A DNA stretch of 59,592 nucleotides, from NCBI RefSeq assembly GCF_000812565.1, contig NZ_JTAM01000073.1, forward strand, positions 1 to 59,592. The letters run 5' to 3'. Source of the DNA: Flammeovirga sp. OC4 (GTDB taxonomy: Bacteria > Bacteroidota > Bacteroidia > Cytophagales > Flammeovirgaceae). Numbering within the stretch: position 1 is the stretch's first letter; the number at the start of each line of letters is the position of its first letter. Positions 1-8,107 of the stretch are shown one piece after another. The translations under genes were made by a program, and so were the position numbers. A model generated the notes under the pieces. That model was not told the origin of the DNA, made no database searches, and worked only from the letters and a program-made list of their open reading frames with translations.

Positions 1-110
1 GCAGGTGATAGTGCAACCTCATCAAGACTAAAGTCTTGAGGGTTGGTAACGAAGACAACACTTTAGTGTTGGTGGAGTCCGTATCACCTGCCCATGATTT
101 TAATCATGGT
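1..110. repeat. Three short REP-like hairpins at the left edge
   Basis: Three perfect palindromes with 2-nt loops lie close together: 23-38 (7-bp stem), 56-71 (7-bp stem) and 92-109 (8-bp stem, CCATGATT/AATCATGG). The third matches the family found at 29.4-30.2 kb, inside the methyltransferase gene and at 58.6 kb, so these are probably members of a genome-wide family of transposase-associated palindromes. No gene is visible in this stretch. Confidence 0.6.
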
Positions 111-140
111 GCCCGTTATGATATACACCCCTTAATTGTG

Positions 141-375
141 TACACACCGTAGGTCCTAGCATGTACGGTATGCAAGTGCTAGCGTGTACACATCGTAGGT
201 CCTAGCATATACGGTATGTAGGTGCTAGCGTGTACACATCGTAGATCCTAGCATGTACGGTATGTAAGTGCTAGCGTGTACACATCGTAGATCCTAGCAT
301 GTACGGTATGCAAGTGCTAGCGTGTACACATCGTAGGTCCTAGCATATACGGTATGTAAGTGCTAGCATATACAC
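141..375. repeat. Five tandem copies of a 46-bp repeat
   Basis: The CGTAG landmark recurs at 148, 194, 240, 286 and 332, exactly 46 bp apart. A decayed sixth copy runs into 375-380. Copies differ at a few positions only (for example GGTCC/GATCC and CATGTACGG/CATATACGG). Each unit contains CTAGCA and its inverted partner TGCTAG, plus the palindrome GTGTACAC at the unit junctions, so single strands could fold. There are no unique spacers, so this is a minisatellite and not a CRISPR. It lies downstream of the minus-strand HU-like gene. Function unknown. Confidence 0.85.
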
Positions 376-397
376 GTTGTATCTTCATTGGGACATC

Positions 398-435
398 AAA
401 AAGCCCCTTTGATATCCCAAAAGATATAAAGGGGC
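398..435 (-). terminator. Intrinsic terminator of the HU-like gene
   Basis: On the minus strand, stem GCCCCTTT (428-435 complement) pairs with AAAGGGGC (403-410 complement) and is followed by a run of five T residues (398-402). It lies about 30 bp beyond the stop codon of the minus-strand gene. Confidence 0.8.
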
Positions 436-465
436 GATGCTAAAAACCTGCTTATCTAAAACGTT

Positions 466-1191
466 CTAATTGACGATTAGCACAGCTTCTAATTTTTCAG
501 AGCGGGGTGCTTTAAGTAAAGCATTTCTATTAAGTTGAGTAACTAACTCCAACTCATAATTACCTTTAGCCAACGCAGGTACCATAAAGATGACCGCTTT
601 ATTTTCATTGTTGATCAGTTGCGTTACTTTCGTACGGCTTTGATCATCAAGATTGATAAAGAATAATCCTACTTCATCCTTGAACTCCTCTGAACCATCA
701 ATTTTAATACGATCACCATAAATGGTTATTGCATTACTCGGAGTGATTTGGGCATTGATTTCACCCGTAAAACTATCCACTACTTTTAGTAATACAGGGC
801 CAGTTTGTGCCTGACCAAGTACCGTCACTTTAGTTTCATCAATCAATTCTCTAGTATTAGAAGTTAGATTAATACTCGCATTTAACTGATGTTTTTTAGG
901 GTCGAAAACCTCTTCATAAAATACACCGCTGACACTCAGTCTTGCATTGACAAAACCTGTATTAACATTGTATCCTTGTGCCAAACCTTCACTTTTGATA
1001 CGGTCAGCACGATTAAGCAATTCAATTATGGTTTCAGCTTGGTATTCAGAACCCTCTTTTTTGATACGACTAGCAATTGCTTCATTGTCAATAGTTCCTT
1101 TGCTTCTTACTCTACCAAAATAGTCATTAGGATCTGGGGTAACGGCGAGGTCATACAGTTGTATGTCCACTTTGTTGGTTTCTTTTGCCAT
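466..1191 (-). CDS. HU/IHF-like DNA-binding protein with DUF4469-type C-terminal domain
   Basis: This 241-aa protein has the two-part layout of the Bacteroidota HU-like/DUF4469 family. Residues about 1-125 form an HU/IHF-like domain: it opens with the family signature TPDPNDYFGRV, then a helical part (about 35-70) and VSGVFYEEVFDPKKHQL. The C-terminal half (about 125-241) is a beta-rich domain ending in an ELELVTQ strand and a conserved C-terminal strand. Family members bind DNA in the nucleoid; a specific role is not known. It is a single gene with its own terminator at 398-435. On the minus strand a TTTG followed 19 nt later by a TA-rich element lies about 80 nt upstream, a weak promoter candidate. 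Family assignment is by recognition of the sequence pattern. Confidence 0.75.
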   Translation of the reverse strand: MAKETNKVDIQLYDLAVTPDPNDYFGRVRSKGTIDNEAIASRIKKEGSEYQAETIIELLNRADRIKSEGLAQGYNVNTGFVNARLSVSGVFYEEVFDPKKHQLNASINLTSNTRELIDETKVTVLGQAQTGPVLLKVVDSFTGEINAQITPSNAITIYGDRIKIDGSEEFKDEVGLFFINLDDQSRTKVTQLINNENKAVIFMVPALAKGNYELELVTQLNRNALLKAPRSEKLEAVLIVN

Positions 1192-1948
1192 AGCAAATGT
1201 TTGATTTAAGTGTTAGAAATTAAAATAGGATTTGAATCGTTGATGATGAGAAATATTGTTATTTACACCTATTTAGTACCAAGACAAAATTAATTAATAC
1301 TAATTCTATTTATTGTTTTGCGATTACTTCCTTCAAAAAACTTTCAATAGCACCACTATTGATGCGTTTTTTAGCGTTGTTCTCACAAAAAATAAATGAG
1401 AATTAACTATGATTTATTTTTGACTTAGTACTTAAGCAGATTTTTAGATGAAGTTAGTTTCGTTTTTAAGGTATAACAATGCAGAATCGTCTCAGTAACA
1501 TAGTTCATTCAAATCAGCTCTAATATTAGTAGCAAGATTGCTTATTTACAAGTGTTTACATTTTTATTTTGAAATCTTCTTCAAGAAAAAAATGGCTTTC
1601 TACAATTTTTTTGGCAATTATTCCACCTTATAACATAAAACAAAAGAATAACTATTTTTTTGTATTCCATAAAACATAAAAACACTTATATTAGTGGCGA
1701 GTTATGGTGTTGAGCTAAAAACCTTTTGACTAATGAACAAAAAGCAATTATTTGAAATGGTACTTCATGAATATATTAATTCAATTATAAAATCTCAACT
1801 GATGCTAAGAATAGATCGAGTGGGTCTTGTAATTTTTTAAAATTAAGAAATCACGTTAGGCTATAATAATTTATTAATACTAATAGTAGTGAAAAACATC
1901 TATATTGCACCACCAATTATATTTACCCTTTCACAAAGAAAGTAAACC
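1192..1948. other. Long intergenic region, no supported gene
   Basis: These 757 bp separate the leftward HU-like gene from the rightward hsd operon and must hold both promoters. The DNA is very AT-rich. A 35-codon ATG frame at 1733-1840 is the best short ORF but has no recognisable content. I see no RNA gene, no strong inverted repeat and no exact TTTG-N19-TAnnTTTG promoter. Confidence 0.5.
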
Positions 1949-3529
1949 ATGAAATTAGAATTAAGCACACTCGAATCCTGGTTATGGGATTCTGCCGATA
2001 TATTACGTGGATCAGTCGATTCAGGAGATTTTAAAAACTATATTTTTGGATTGATGTTCCTCAAACGTGTTTCTGATGTCTATGATGAGGAAGTGGAGCG
2101 TTTGGTAGAGGAAGAGGATTACGATCATGAGGAGGCACATGAAGATGTACATTTCAAAGTGCCTGCTTCTGCACATTGGAAGGAGCTGATCAAGAAGACG
2201 CAGGATATTGGTGAGGCGTTGGACAAGGCTTTTGCGGGTATTGAAGAGGAAAATACAGAATTAAATATTGATGGAGTTTTGACTGCTGTTCACTTTGGGA
2301 ACAAGGCGGTGCTGACCGATGAGGTGTTACAACGCTTACTCAAACATTTTAATAAATATTCTTTACGTAATGCAGATTTATATTCTCCAGATATCTTAGG
2401 GGATGCTTACGAGTATTTGATTCGTATGTTTGCCGATGATGCAGGGAAGAAAGGAGGAGAGTTCTATACGCCTAATGGTGTGGTAAAACTGATTGTGAAC
2501 TTAATTAAACCTGAAGTGGGCAACAGCATTTATGACCCTACCTGTGGTAGTGGTGGGATGTTGATTGAATCGGCTCGTTATATCAGTAAACAAGAAGGAG
2601 GAAAGACGGCTTCGGGTATTGTGAACTGTACGCTCAACGGACAGGAGAAAAACTTGAGTACTTGGGCGATCTGTAAGCTAAACATGATCTTGCACAATTA
2701 CACAGATAGTCGTATTGAGAAAGGGGATACGCTGGGAACGCCGAAGCATATTGATGCCAACGACGATTTCCTTTTACAAGATAGAGTGATTGCCAATCCT
2801 CCATTTTCATTAAACAAATGGTGGGATAGGGCTGAAACCAACTTGGAGAAGAAGGTAGATAAAAACGGGAAGGAAAAAGAACTTGCTCCTAACTATACCA
2901 AAGTCGTTTCTGATCCTTATGGACGTTTTCATTTGGGGGTTCCCCCTCGTGGTTATGCTGATTTGGCTTTCTTACAACACATGTTGGCCATGTTGAAAAC
3001 CGATGGACGTATGGGGGTGGTCTTGCCTCATGGTGTATTGTTTAGAGGAAGTGCCGAAGGTAAAATTCGTGAGGGATTATTAAAGTCTGATCTGTTGGAA
3101 GGTGTGGTAGGTTTACCGTCTTCTCTTTTCTACAATACAGGTATTCCTGCGAGTATCTTGGTATTAAGCAAGAAAAAGAAAGCCCACTTACAAAACAAAG
3201 TGATCATTATTGATGGATCAGAGGAGTTTAAGGAAGGAAAAAACCAAAACAGTTTAGAACTTGAACATATCCAAACCCTTACGCAATGGTACGATACGCT
3301 TTTCAATAATGAAACAGCAGAAGAGGAAAACAAATATGCTCGTTTGGTGGAGATGGAAGAAATCGCTGAAAACGATTATAACCTCAATATCGCCCGCTAT
3401 ATCGATACTTCTGAACCAGAACCTGAAGTAGATGTACCTCAAGTGTTACAAGACTTAGAAGGTATTGAAAATGAAGAAAAGGACATCGATGCAAAGTTGA
3501 ATGAGTTTTTAAAGGAAATTGGGTTTTAG
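1949..3529 (+). CDS. hsdM: Type I restriction-modification system, DNA methyltransferase (modification) subunit
   Basis: HsdM transfers a methyl group from S-adenosylmethionine to adenine N6 in the bipartite site chosen by HsdS. The HsdM_N helical domain spans about residues 5-140 and the N6-adenine methylase domain about 145-470. Visible motifs are FYTP (172-175), motif I DPTCGSGG (196-203) and catalytic motif IV NPPF (283-286). The length of 526 aa is normal for the family. It is the first gene of the hsd operon, with hsdS beginning 3 nt after its stop codon. The C-terminal acidic tail (about 490-526) probably contacts HsdS or HsdR. No truncation is seen, so methylation should be intact provided hsdS is in frame. 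Confidence 0.97.
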   Translation: MKLELSTLESWLWDSADILRGSVDSGDFKNYIFGLMFLKRVSDVYDEEVERLVEEEDYDHEEAHEDVHFKVPASAHWKELIKKTQDIGEALDKAFAGIEEENTELNIDGVLTAVHFGNKAVLTDEVLQRLLKHFNKYSLRNADLYSPDILGDAYEYLIRMFADDAGKKGGEFYTPNGVVKLIVNLIKPEVGNSIYDPTCGSGGMLIESARYISKQEGGKTASGIVNCTLNGQEKNLSTWAICKLNMILHNYTDSRIEKGDTLGTPKHIDANDDFLLQDRVIANPPFSLNKWWDRAETNLEKKVDKNGKEKELAPNYTKVVSDPYGRFHLGVPPRGYADLAFLQHMLAMLKTDGRMGVVLPHGVLFRGSAEGKIREGLLKSDLLEGVVGLPSSLFYNTGIPASILVLSKKKKAHLQNKVIIIDGSEEFKEGKNQNSLELEHIQTLTQWYDTLFNNETAEEENKYARLVEMEEIAENDYNLNIARYIDTSEPEPEVDVPQVLQDLEGIENEEKDIDAKLNEFLKEIGF

Positions 3530-3532
3530 GGT

Positions 3533-4807
3533 ATGAGTTTTGGTTTTAAAGTTCCCGATAGTTGGTCTATATGTCAATTAGTTGATGTAAAAGACCCAAA
3601 TGATAGATATTCTTTTACAGGAGGACCTTTTGGTTCTGATCTAAAAAGTGAGCATTATAAAGAAAATGGAGTTAGAATTATTCAGCTTCAAAATATTGGT
3701 AGTGGTTCATTTATAGATAAATCAAAAATTTATACCTCTGAAGAAAAAGCTGATGAGTTAGTTTCTTGTAACATTTACCCTGGGGAAATAATTCTTGCTA
3801 AGATGCACCCAGCAGGGCGTTCATGTTTGATACCAAATGAAGATAAAAGATATTTATTAAGTTCTGATGGAATCAGGTTAAAAGTTGATAAAGAAAAATT
3901 TGATAATGAATATATTTTTCAATTTTTAAATACATCTTATTTTTTAAATCAGGTAGCATCTAAATGTACGGGTACTACAAGAGCCAGAATAGGATTAAAT
4001 GATTTAAAAGAAATAAAACTTGCAATCCCCCCCCTCCCCGAACAAAAAAAGATCGCCTCCATCTTATCCACCGTCGATCAGAAGTTGGAACAGATAGACA
4101 AGCAGATCACCAAAACGCAGGAGTTAAAAAAGGGACTTTCCCAACGCTTATTGACTCGCGGAATCGGTCATACAAAATTTAAGCAGAGTAAGATTGGAGA
4201 AGTGCCGGAGAGTTGGGAGGTGGTGAAGATAAATGATGTTTCTAATGTAGTAAGAGGTGCATCACCGAGACCTGCTGGTGACCCTCGTTTTTTTGATGGT
4301 GATTATTTACCATGGATAACAGTTGCTGCACTAACTAATCATAATGGCAGTTCATTAATGAAAGATCATGTAGTTTCTTTCTTAACAGAAGAAGGCTCAA
4401 AGAGGACAAGAATTTTAGAACCAAATACAGTTCTACTTTCTAATAGTGGAGCAACTTTAGGTGTGCCTAAAATCTTAACTTTTAAAGCAGGAGCAAATGA
4501 TGGAATAGCAGCTTTTTTAGAGTTAAATAATATTGAAAAAATGTTTTTATATTATTTATTAGAATCAAAAACATCTTTTTTTAGAAATGATATTGCACCT
4601 GGTAGTGGTCAACCAAATTTAAATACAACATTAATAGGTAATGTTGATGTTGTTTTACCTCCAATCGAAGAACAAAAACAAATCGCCTCCATTCTTTCCA
4701 CTGTCGACCATAAGCTATCTATTTTGGAGCGTAAAAAATCCAAAGTAGCCGAGTTAAAGAAAGGCTTGATGCAGGGGTTGTTGAGTGGGAAGGTGAGGGT
4801 TTCTTGA
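3533..4807 (+). CDS. hsdS: Type I restriction-modification system, specificity subunit
   Basis: HsdS sets the DNA target of the HsdM2-HsdS methylase and of the full restriction complex. The 424-aa protein shows the usual duplication: target-recognition domain 1 (about 1-163), central conserved helix starting PPLPEQKKIASIL (from 166), TRD2 (about 225-373), and a second conserved helix starting PPIEEQKQIASIL (from 376). The TRDs are AT-rich, while the two conserved spacers use C-rich codons, so the TRDs look exchanged as cassettes. A C8 tract (4027-4034) lies exactly at the TRD1/central-helix junction and could slip. The gene follows hsdM by 3 nt. Confidence 0.96.
   Translation: MSFGFKVPDSWSICQLVDVKDPNDRYSFTGGPFGSDLKSEHYKENGVRIIQLQNIGSGSFIDKSKIYTSEEKADELVSCNIYPGEIILAKMHPAGRSCLIPNEDKRYLLSSDGIRLKVDKEKFDNEYIFQFLNTSYFLNQVASKCTGTTRARIGLNDLKEIKLAIPPLPEQKKIASILSTVDQKLEQIDKQITKTQELKKGLSQRLLTRGIGHTKFKQSKIGEVPESWEVVKINDVSNVVRGASPRPAGDPRFFDGDYLPWITVAALTNHNGSSLMKDHVVSFLTEEGSKRTRILEPNTVLLSNSGATLGVPKILTFKAGANDGIAAFLELNNIEKMFLYYLLESKTSFFRNDIAPGSGQPNLNTTLIGNVDVVLPPIEEQKQIASILSTVDHKLSILERKKSKVAELKKGLMQGLLSGKVRVS
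4027..4034 (+). repeat. C8 homopolymer in hsdS
   Basis: Eight C residues, one T and four more C residues encode the Pro-Pro-Leu-Pro at the end of TRD1. An A7 run follows at 4043-4049. Gain or loss of one C would truncate HsdS just after TRD1, so this is a candidate phase-variation tract. Only one allele is visible here. Confidence 0.7.
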
Positions 4808-4893
4808 ATGAAGAATTAAGAGTTAAGAATGAAAAATGGTGTGTTTCGAGTTTTTTTGCGGGATGCACTGTTTCATTTTAAAATAACAAAAAT

Positions 4894-5094
4894 ATGAGTG
4901 AATATATTTGTCAAAGATGTGAAGGATCAGGAGAACCACAAGATGTAAAATATGATACGGACGGTTTTTGTAACTATTGTGAAGGTACGGGTAGAATTTC
5001 TGAAGAACGTAGAGAGGAATTAAAAGAATTAAAACAGGAAGCCAGAAAACGGAGATATGAAAGAAGTAGAAGAGGTGATGATGATTGGGAGTAA
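4894..5094 (+). CDS. Small zinc-ribbon-like protein with two CxxCxGxG motifs
   Basis: A 66-aa protein opening with CQRCEGSG (residues 6-13) and CNYCEGTG (26-33), the same repeat type that binds zinc in DnaJ. The C-terminal 30 residues are a charged helix rich in Glu, Arg and Lys. It is probably a small zinc-binding, possibly RNA- or protein-binding accessory. It sits between hsdS and the XRE/ImmA/PIN cassette on the same strand, 86 bp after hsdS. The paired Cys motifs at conserved spacing argue that the frame is real despite its size. Function unknown. Confidence 0.65.
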   Translation: MSEYICQRCEGSGEPQDVKYDTDGFCNYCEGTGRISEERREELKELKQEARKRRYERSRRGDDDWE

Positions 5095-5179
5095 TCATAA
5101 ACTTTCTTTTCAAAATAATTGTTACATAATTAGGAAAATAAATTCATTGTGATAAAATTTGTAACAAACGAAAAGGAAT

Positions 5180-5518
5180 ATGGACACGGAAACTAAAATA
5201 CTTATTGGTCAAAATATTAAGGATTTAAGAACTGTAATGGGTTTAAGTCAAGACCAAGTAGCCAAGTATTTGGATGTTACAAGAGAGCAAGTTTCTAATT
5301 ATGAGAGAGCAGAACGTAACATATCAATAAAGGAATTAAATAAACTAGCAGATTTATTTGGCGTTGAGTTATCAGATCTATTAGAAGAAGATAAAGCAAC
5401 GCATAAGATAAACCTTGCTTTTGCATTTAGAAAGGATGGAGAGGCATCAGATCTTGACACAGTATCATCATTCAAAAAAGTAGTGATGAATTATTTAAAG
5501 ATGGAAGCGATACAATAA
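5180..5518 (+). CDS. XRE-family transcriptional regulator (antitoxin-like)
   Basis: The 112-aa protein has an N-terminal Cro/CI-type helix-turn-helix (about residues 9-64, with MGLSQDQVAKYLDVTREQVSNYE) and a short C-terminal extension. The stop codon overlaps the ATG of the ImmA/IrrE-like gene by one base (TAATG), so the two are translationally coupled. Regulators of this kind paired with ImmA/IrrE peptidases are normally cleaved by the partner or repress their own operon. With the PIN-domain gene behind them, the trio looks like a toxin-antitoxin-style cassette inserted into the hsd operon. Confidence 0.85.
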   Translation: MDTETKILIGQNIKDLRTVMGLSQDQVAKYLDVTREQVSNYERAERNISIKELNKLADLFGVELSDLLEEDKATHKINLAFAFRKDGEASDLDTVSSFKKVVMNYLKMEAIQ

Positions 5519-6249
5519 TGCAGTTACAAATTATTGAAAAAAAAGCCGCAGAGTTTAGAGAAAAATGGGGCTTAGGAACTACCGAACCAATTGTGCTTAA
5601 AAGCCTTTTACAAAAACTAAATGTTATCACACTCTTTAAACCACTTTCTCCTAATTTTTCTGGTATGGCAATAAAAGCAGAAGAGAACAGATTTATGCTC
5701 ATCAATGCCAATCATTCATTTGGTAGACAACGTTTTTCAATTTGCCATGAGCTGTACCATTTATTTGTTCAAGAAAACTTTACACCTCATCAATCTTCGG
5801 CAGGTAATGAGAAAAGTGAAGATAAGGAAGAACGAAATGCTGATCTGTTTGCTTCTAATTTACTTTTACCAAAAGATGGACTCATCAAACATATTCCAGA
5901 TGAGGAATTACTCAAAAAAGACAAAATAACATTGGGTACAATAATTAGCTTAGAACAATATTTTGGGTGTTCAAGAGCAGCATTATTGGGGAGGTTGAAA
6001 GAATTAAAATTGGTATCTAAAGATCATGTATCTAAATTTTATTATAATGTGAAAAAATCAGCTTTAGAATATGGATATAGCATTAAGATATATGAACCTC
6101 ATTTAGAAGAAACAGTCATCGGTGATTATGGTCAGAAAGCCAAAAAATTATTCGATGCTGAAAAAATATCAGAAGGTCATTACCATAGTTTGATGTCTGC
6201 TATCGGAATAGATTTATTAAATTTAGATGATCTATCAGATGAAGATTGA
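5518..6249 (+). CDS. ImmA/IrrE family zinc metallopeptidase
   Basis: The 243-aa protein carries the zinc-binding HELYH motif (HExxH, residues 77-81) preceded by RFSICHE. The following region contains ERNADLFASNLLLP, the family's third-ligand helix. Family members (COG2856) cleave XRE-type repressors in response to stress, and the XRE gene directly upstream overlaps by one base. The C-terminal third (about 175-243) is helical and unassigned. The PIN-domain gene begins inside the end of this gene, so all three are probably co-translated. The cleavage target is inferred from gene order. Confidence 0.85.
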   Translation: MQLQIIEKKAAEFREKWGLGTTEPIVLKSLLQKLNVITLFKPLSPNFSGMAIKAEENRFMLINANHSFGRQRFSICHELYHLFVQENFTPHQSSAGNEKSEDKEERNADLFASNLLLPKDGLIKHIPDEELLKKDKITLGTIISLEQYFGCSRAALLGRLKELKLVSKDHVSKFYYNVKKSALEYGYSIKIYEPHLEETVIGDYGQKAKKLFDAEKISEGHYHSLMSAIGIDLLNLDDLSDED

Positions 6250-6757
6250 GAAAGGGAAAAAGATCATTCTTGACGCGGATGTAATTATACATTTTATCAA
6301 AGGCAAACAAATAGGCTTACTTCATAAGATTTTTCCAAAAAACAAACTATGTATACTTAATGATGTTTATGATGAAGTTTTTCAAGGAGAAATACGAAAT
6401 CAAGTGGATAATTTATTAAAATTCAAAATGGTGGATTCCTTAGATTTTTCAATGGATTTTAGAATTTTAAAGGAATACGCAAAGCTAAAAAAGCAATATG
6501 GAGCTGGAGAAAGTGCTTGTATGGCTTATTGTAGATTTCATAAGGATGTTTTAGGAAGTAGTAACTTAAAAGATATCAAAGATTATTGTGAGGAACATGA
6601 TATCCAATATTTAACGACAATGAATTTTTTGAATGAAGCTTTTGATATAGCGTTATTATCGGAAGCTGATTGTGATGAATTTATCTATGAAGTAAAAAGT
6701 CGAGGAAGTAAATTGCCATTTGATACTATCCAAGAATATAGAGATAGTATTACCTAG
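6227..6757 (+). CDS. PIN-domain-like protein (putative ribonuclease toxin)
   Basis: The 176-aa protein begins with the PIN-type first strand and acidic residue (KKIILDADVIIHFIKG) and has further conserved acidic positions at EVFQGEI and GAGESACMAY. A later block LGSSNLKDI and a terminal IQYLTTMNFL strand complete the PIN-like order. PIN proteins are usually Mg-dependent RNases in toxin-antitoxin pairs. The frame overlaps the ImmA/IrrE gene by 23 bp from the first ATG, or 11 bp if translation starts at the second ATG (6239), which is equally plausible. A strong terminator follows at 6790-6840 and closes this transcription unit. Confidence 0.7.
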   Translation: MIYQMKIEKGKKIILDADVIIHFIKGKQIGLLHKIFPKNKLCILNDVYDEVFQGEIRNQVDNLLKFKMVDSLDFSMDFRILKEYAKLKKQYGAGESACMAYCRFHKDVLGSSNLKDIKDYCEEHDIQYLTTMNFLNEAFDIALLSEADCDEFIYEVKSRGSKLPFDTIQEYRDSIT

Positions 6758-6789
6758 AATAAAAAAATACTATATTTACAACATAATAC

Positions 6790-6840
6790 ACCTCCCATGC
6801 TTACTCCAACAAGTAGCACACTTGGGAGGTCTTTTGTTTT
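6790..6840 (+). terminator. Intrinsic terminator after the XRE/ImmA/PIN cassette
   Basis: ACCTCCCA (6790-6797) pairs with TGGGAGGT (6823-6830), followed by CTTTTGTTTT. It lies 33 bp after the PIN gene stop. It means that the downstream ATPase/HNH/hsdR genes need another promoter or readthrough. Confidence 0.8.
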
Positions 6841-6856
6841 AAAAAGCAACACTAAC

Positions 6857-6958
6857 ATGCCAAACCCCGAATACATACAATCAGAACAACCTGCCATCGA
6901 ACTACTAAGCAAGCTCGGTTATACCATTTTAGAAGGAAAACATTTTCATGGTTTATAA
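6857..6958 (+). pseudogene. Remnant of a second hsdR (first ~27 codons only)
   Basis: An ATG at 6857 opens 33 codons before a stop. The peptide MPNPEYIQSEQPAIELLSKL and following GYTIL match the N-terminus of the intact HsdR (9636), MQNNEYTLSEEPAINLLEKL DYTPL, at about 17 of 27 positions. Even the leader ACTAACATGC is shared. After codon 27 the similarity stops. This looks like the 5' end of a diverged hsdR left behind when the ATPase/HNH genes were inserted or when the original hsdR was replaced. It is not expected to make a functional product. Confidence 0.75.
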
Positions 6959-6982
6959 TTATCTTTAAGCAAAAAAACTATA

Positions 6983-8107
6983 ATGAATAAAAGAGTACCA
7001 AAATATAGCCTTGAGGGGTTTAATATCAAGAATTACCAAGGCATAAAAGAGATTGATATACAAAACTTACCGCAAGCTTCACCATGGATTTTTTTGACAG
7101 GTGAAAATGGTTTTGGTAAGACTTCAGTATTGAAAGCATTATCTGCGTTTATTGGAAAAAAGAAGGAAATGTATCTTCCTCAAGCCACAAAAATAGCGGT
7201 AGATATAAAAGAATATAAAGGAAAAAATAGATCATCATTGCCAAAAGAGTGTGTAGCCTACGGACCAAACCGTTTATCCATTTCAGATGCAAGAAGTTCA
7301 AATGACCCAAAATTAGAAACAAATCTAAGTTCACTTTTTGAAAATACACCTCTATTAAATATAGAAAGTTATTTACCGAATTGGTACAAAGATCAATTGT
7401 TGGCTTTAAATGGAATTAAAAGTAGTGATCATTTATTTGAACAAACAAGGAACTTATTTTTGAAGGTAATGCCTAACCTTGTTGATATGAAAATTGTCTC
7501 CAATAACATCAAAGATGAGGTTGTTTATATTGAGGAAAATGAACCGAAAATTAATAAAGAATTACATCAGCTAGCTTCTGGAAATAAAAGTTTAGTCGCT
7601 TTTATCGGAGATTTATTAATCCGTTTACTGCAACAAAATTCTACAAAGGACATAAGACAATTAGGAGGTATTGTGTTCATAGATGAAATGGATTTGCATT
7701 TACATCCTATTTGGCAGAAAAAATTGCCCACTTTATTAAGTGAAATCTTCCCAAGAATACAATTTGTCGCTTCAACGCATAGCCCTATTCCTTTACTTGG
7801 TGCTCCAGAAGGTTCTGTTTTCTTAAAAGTAAATCGATCAGAAGAAGAAGGAATTACGGTTGAAAGATTAGAGACGTTGGAAACGGAAATTAAGAATCTA
7901 CTGCCGAATACTATTTTAAGTTCTCCCATCTTTGGTTTTAATGAAATCTTCTCAGTGCAACACCATAAAGGTGAGAAAGTACAAACGGAAGACACCTATG
8001 AGGATGTATTGAAAAGGAAAAAGGTGAAAGAGAAAATCAGCAAACTAAACCCTGAACAAGAAGCCGAATTGAAAGAATTCCTTAAAAAACGAAGAGATGA
8101 GAAGTAA
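6983..8107 (+). CDS. AAA/ABC-type ATPase, Septu PtuA-like
   Basis: The 374-aa protein is a compact RecF/SMC-type ATPase. It has Walker A GENGFGKTS (residues 40-48), a signature-like LASGNKSL (197-204) in place of the canonical LSGGQ, Walker B VFIDEMD (D234, E235) and the switch histidine in ASTHSP (H266). The gene overlaps the following HNH nuclease gene by 11 bp. An ATPase of this class directly followed by an HNH gene is the arrangement of the Septu (PtuA-PtuB) anti-phage system, in which the ATPase senses and gates the nuclease. The assignment rests on domains and order, not on a family score. Confidence 0.75.
   Translation: MNKRVPKYSLEGFNIKNYQGIKEIDIQNLPQASPWIFLTGENGFGKTSVLKALSAFIGKKKEMYLPQATKIAVDIKEYKGKNRSSLPKECVAYGPNRLSISDARSSNDPKLETNLSSLFENTPLLNIESYLPNWYKDQLLALNGIKSSDHLFEQTRNLFLKVMPNLVDMKIVSNNIKDEVVYIEENEPKINKELHQLASGNKSLVAFIGDLLIRLLQQNSTKDIRQLGGIVFIDEMDLHLHPIWQKKLPTLLSEIFPRIQFVASTHSPIPLLGAPEGSVFLKVNRSEEEGITVERLETLETEIKNLLPNTILSSPIFGFNEIFSVQHHKGEKVQTEDTYEDVLKRKKVKEKISKLNPEQEAELKEFLKKRRDEK

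Noticed and set aside
141-375. A CRISPR array
   Set aside because: Units abut with no unique spacers and the whole 46 bp repeats, so it is a tandem repeat.
1733-1840. A 35-codon ATG frame in the gap before hsdM
   Set aside because: No recognisable content, no start signal and short enough to arise by chance.
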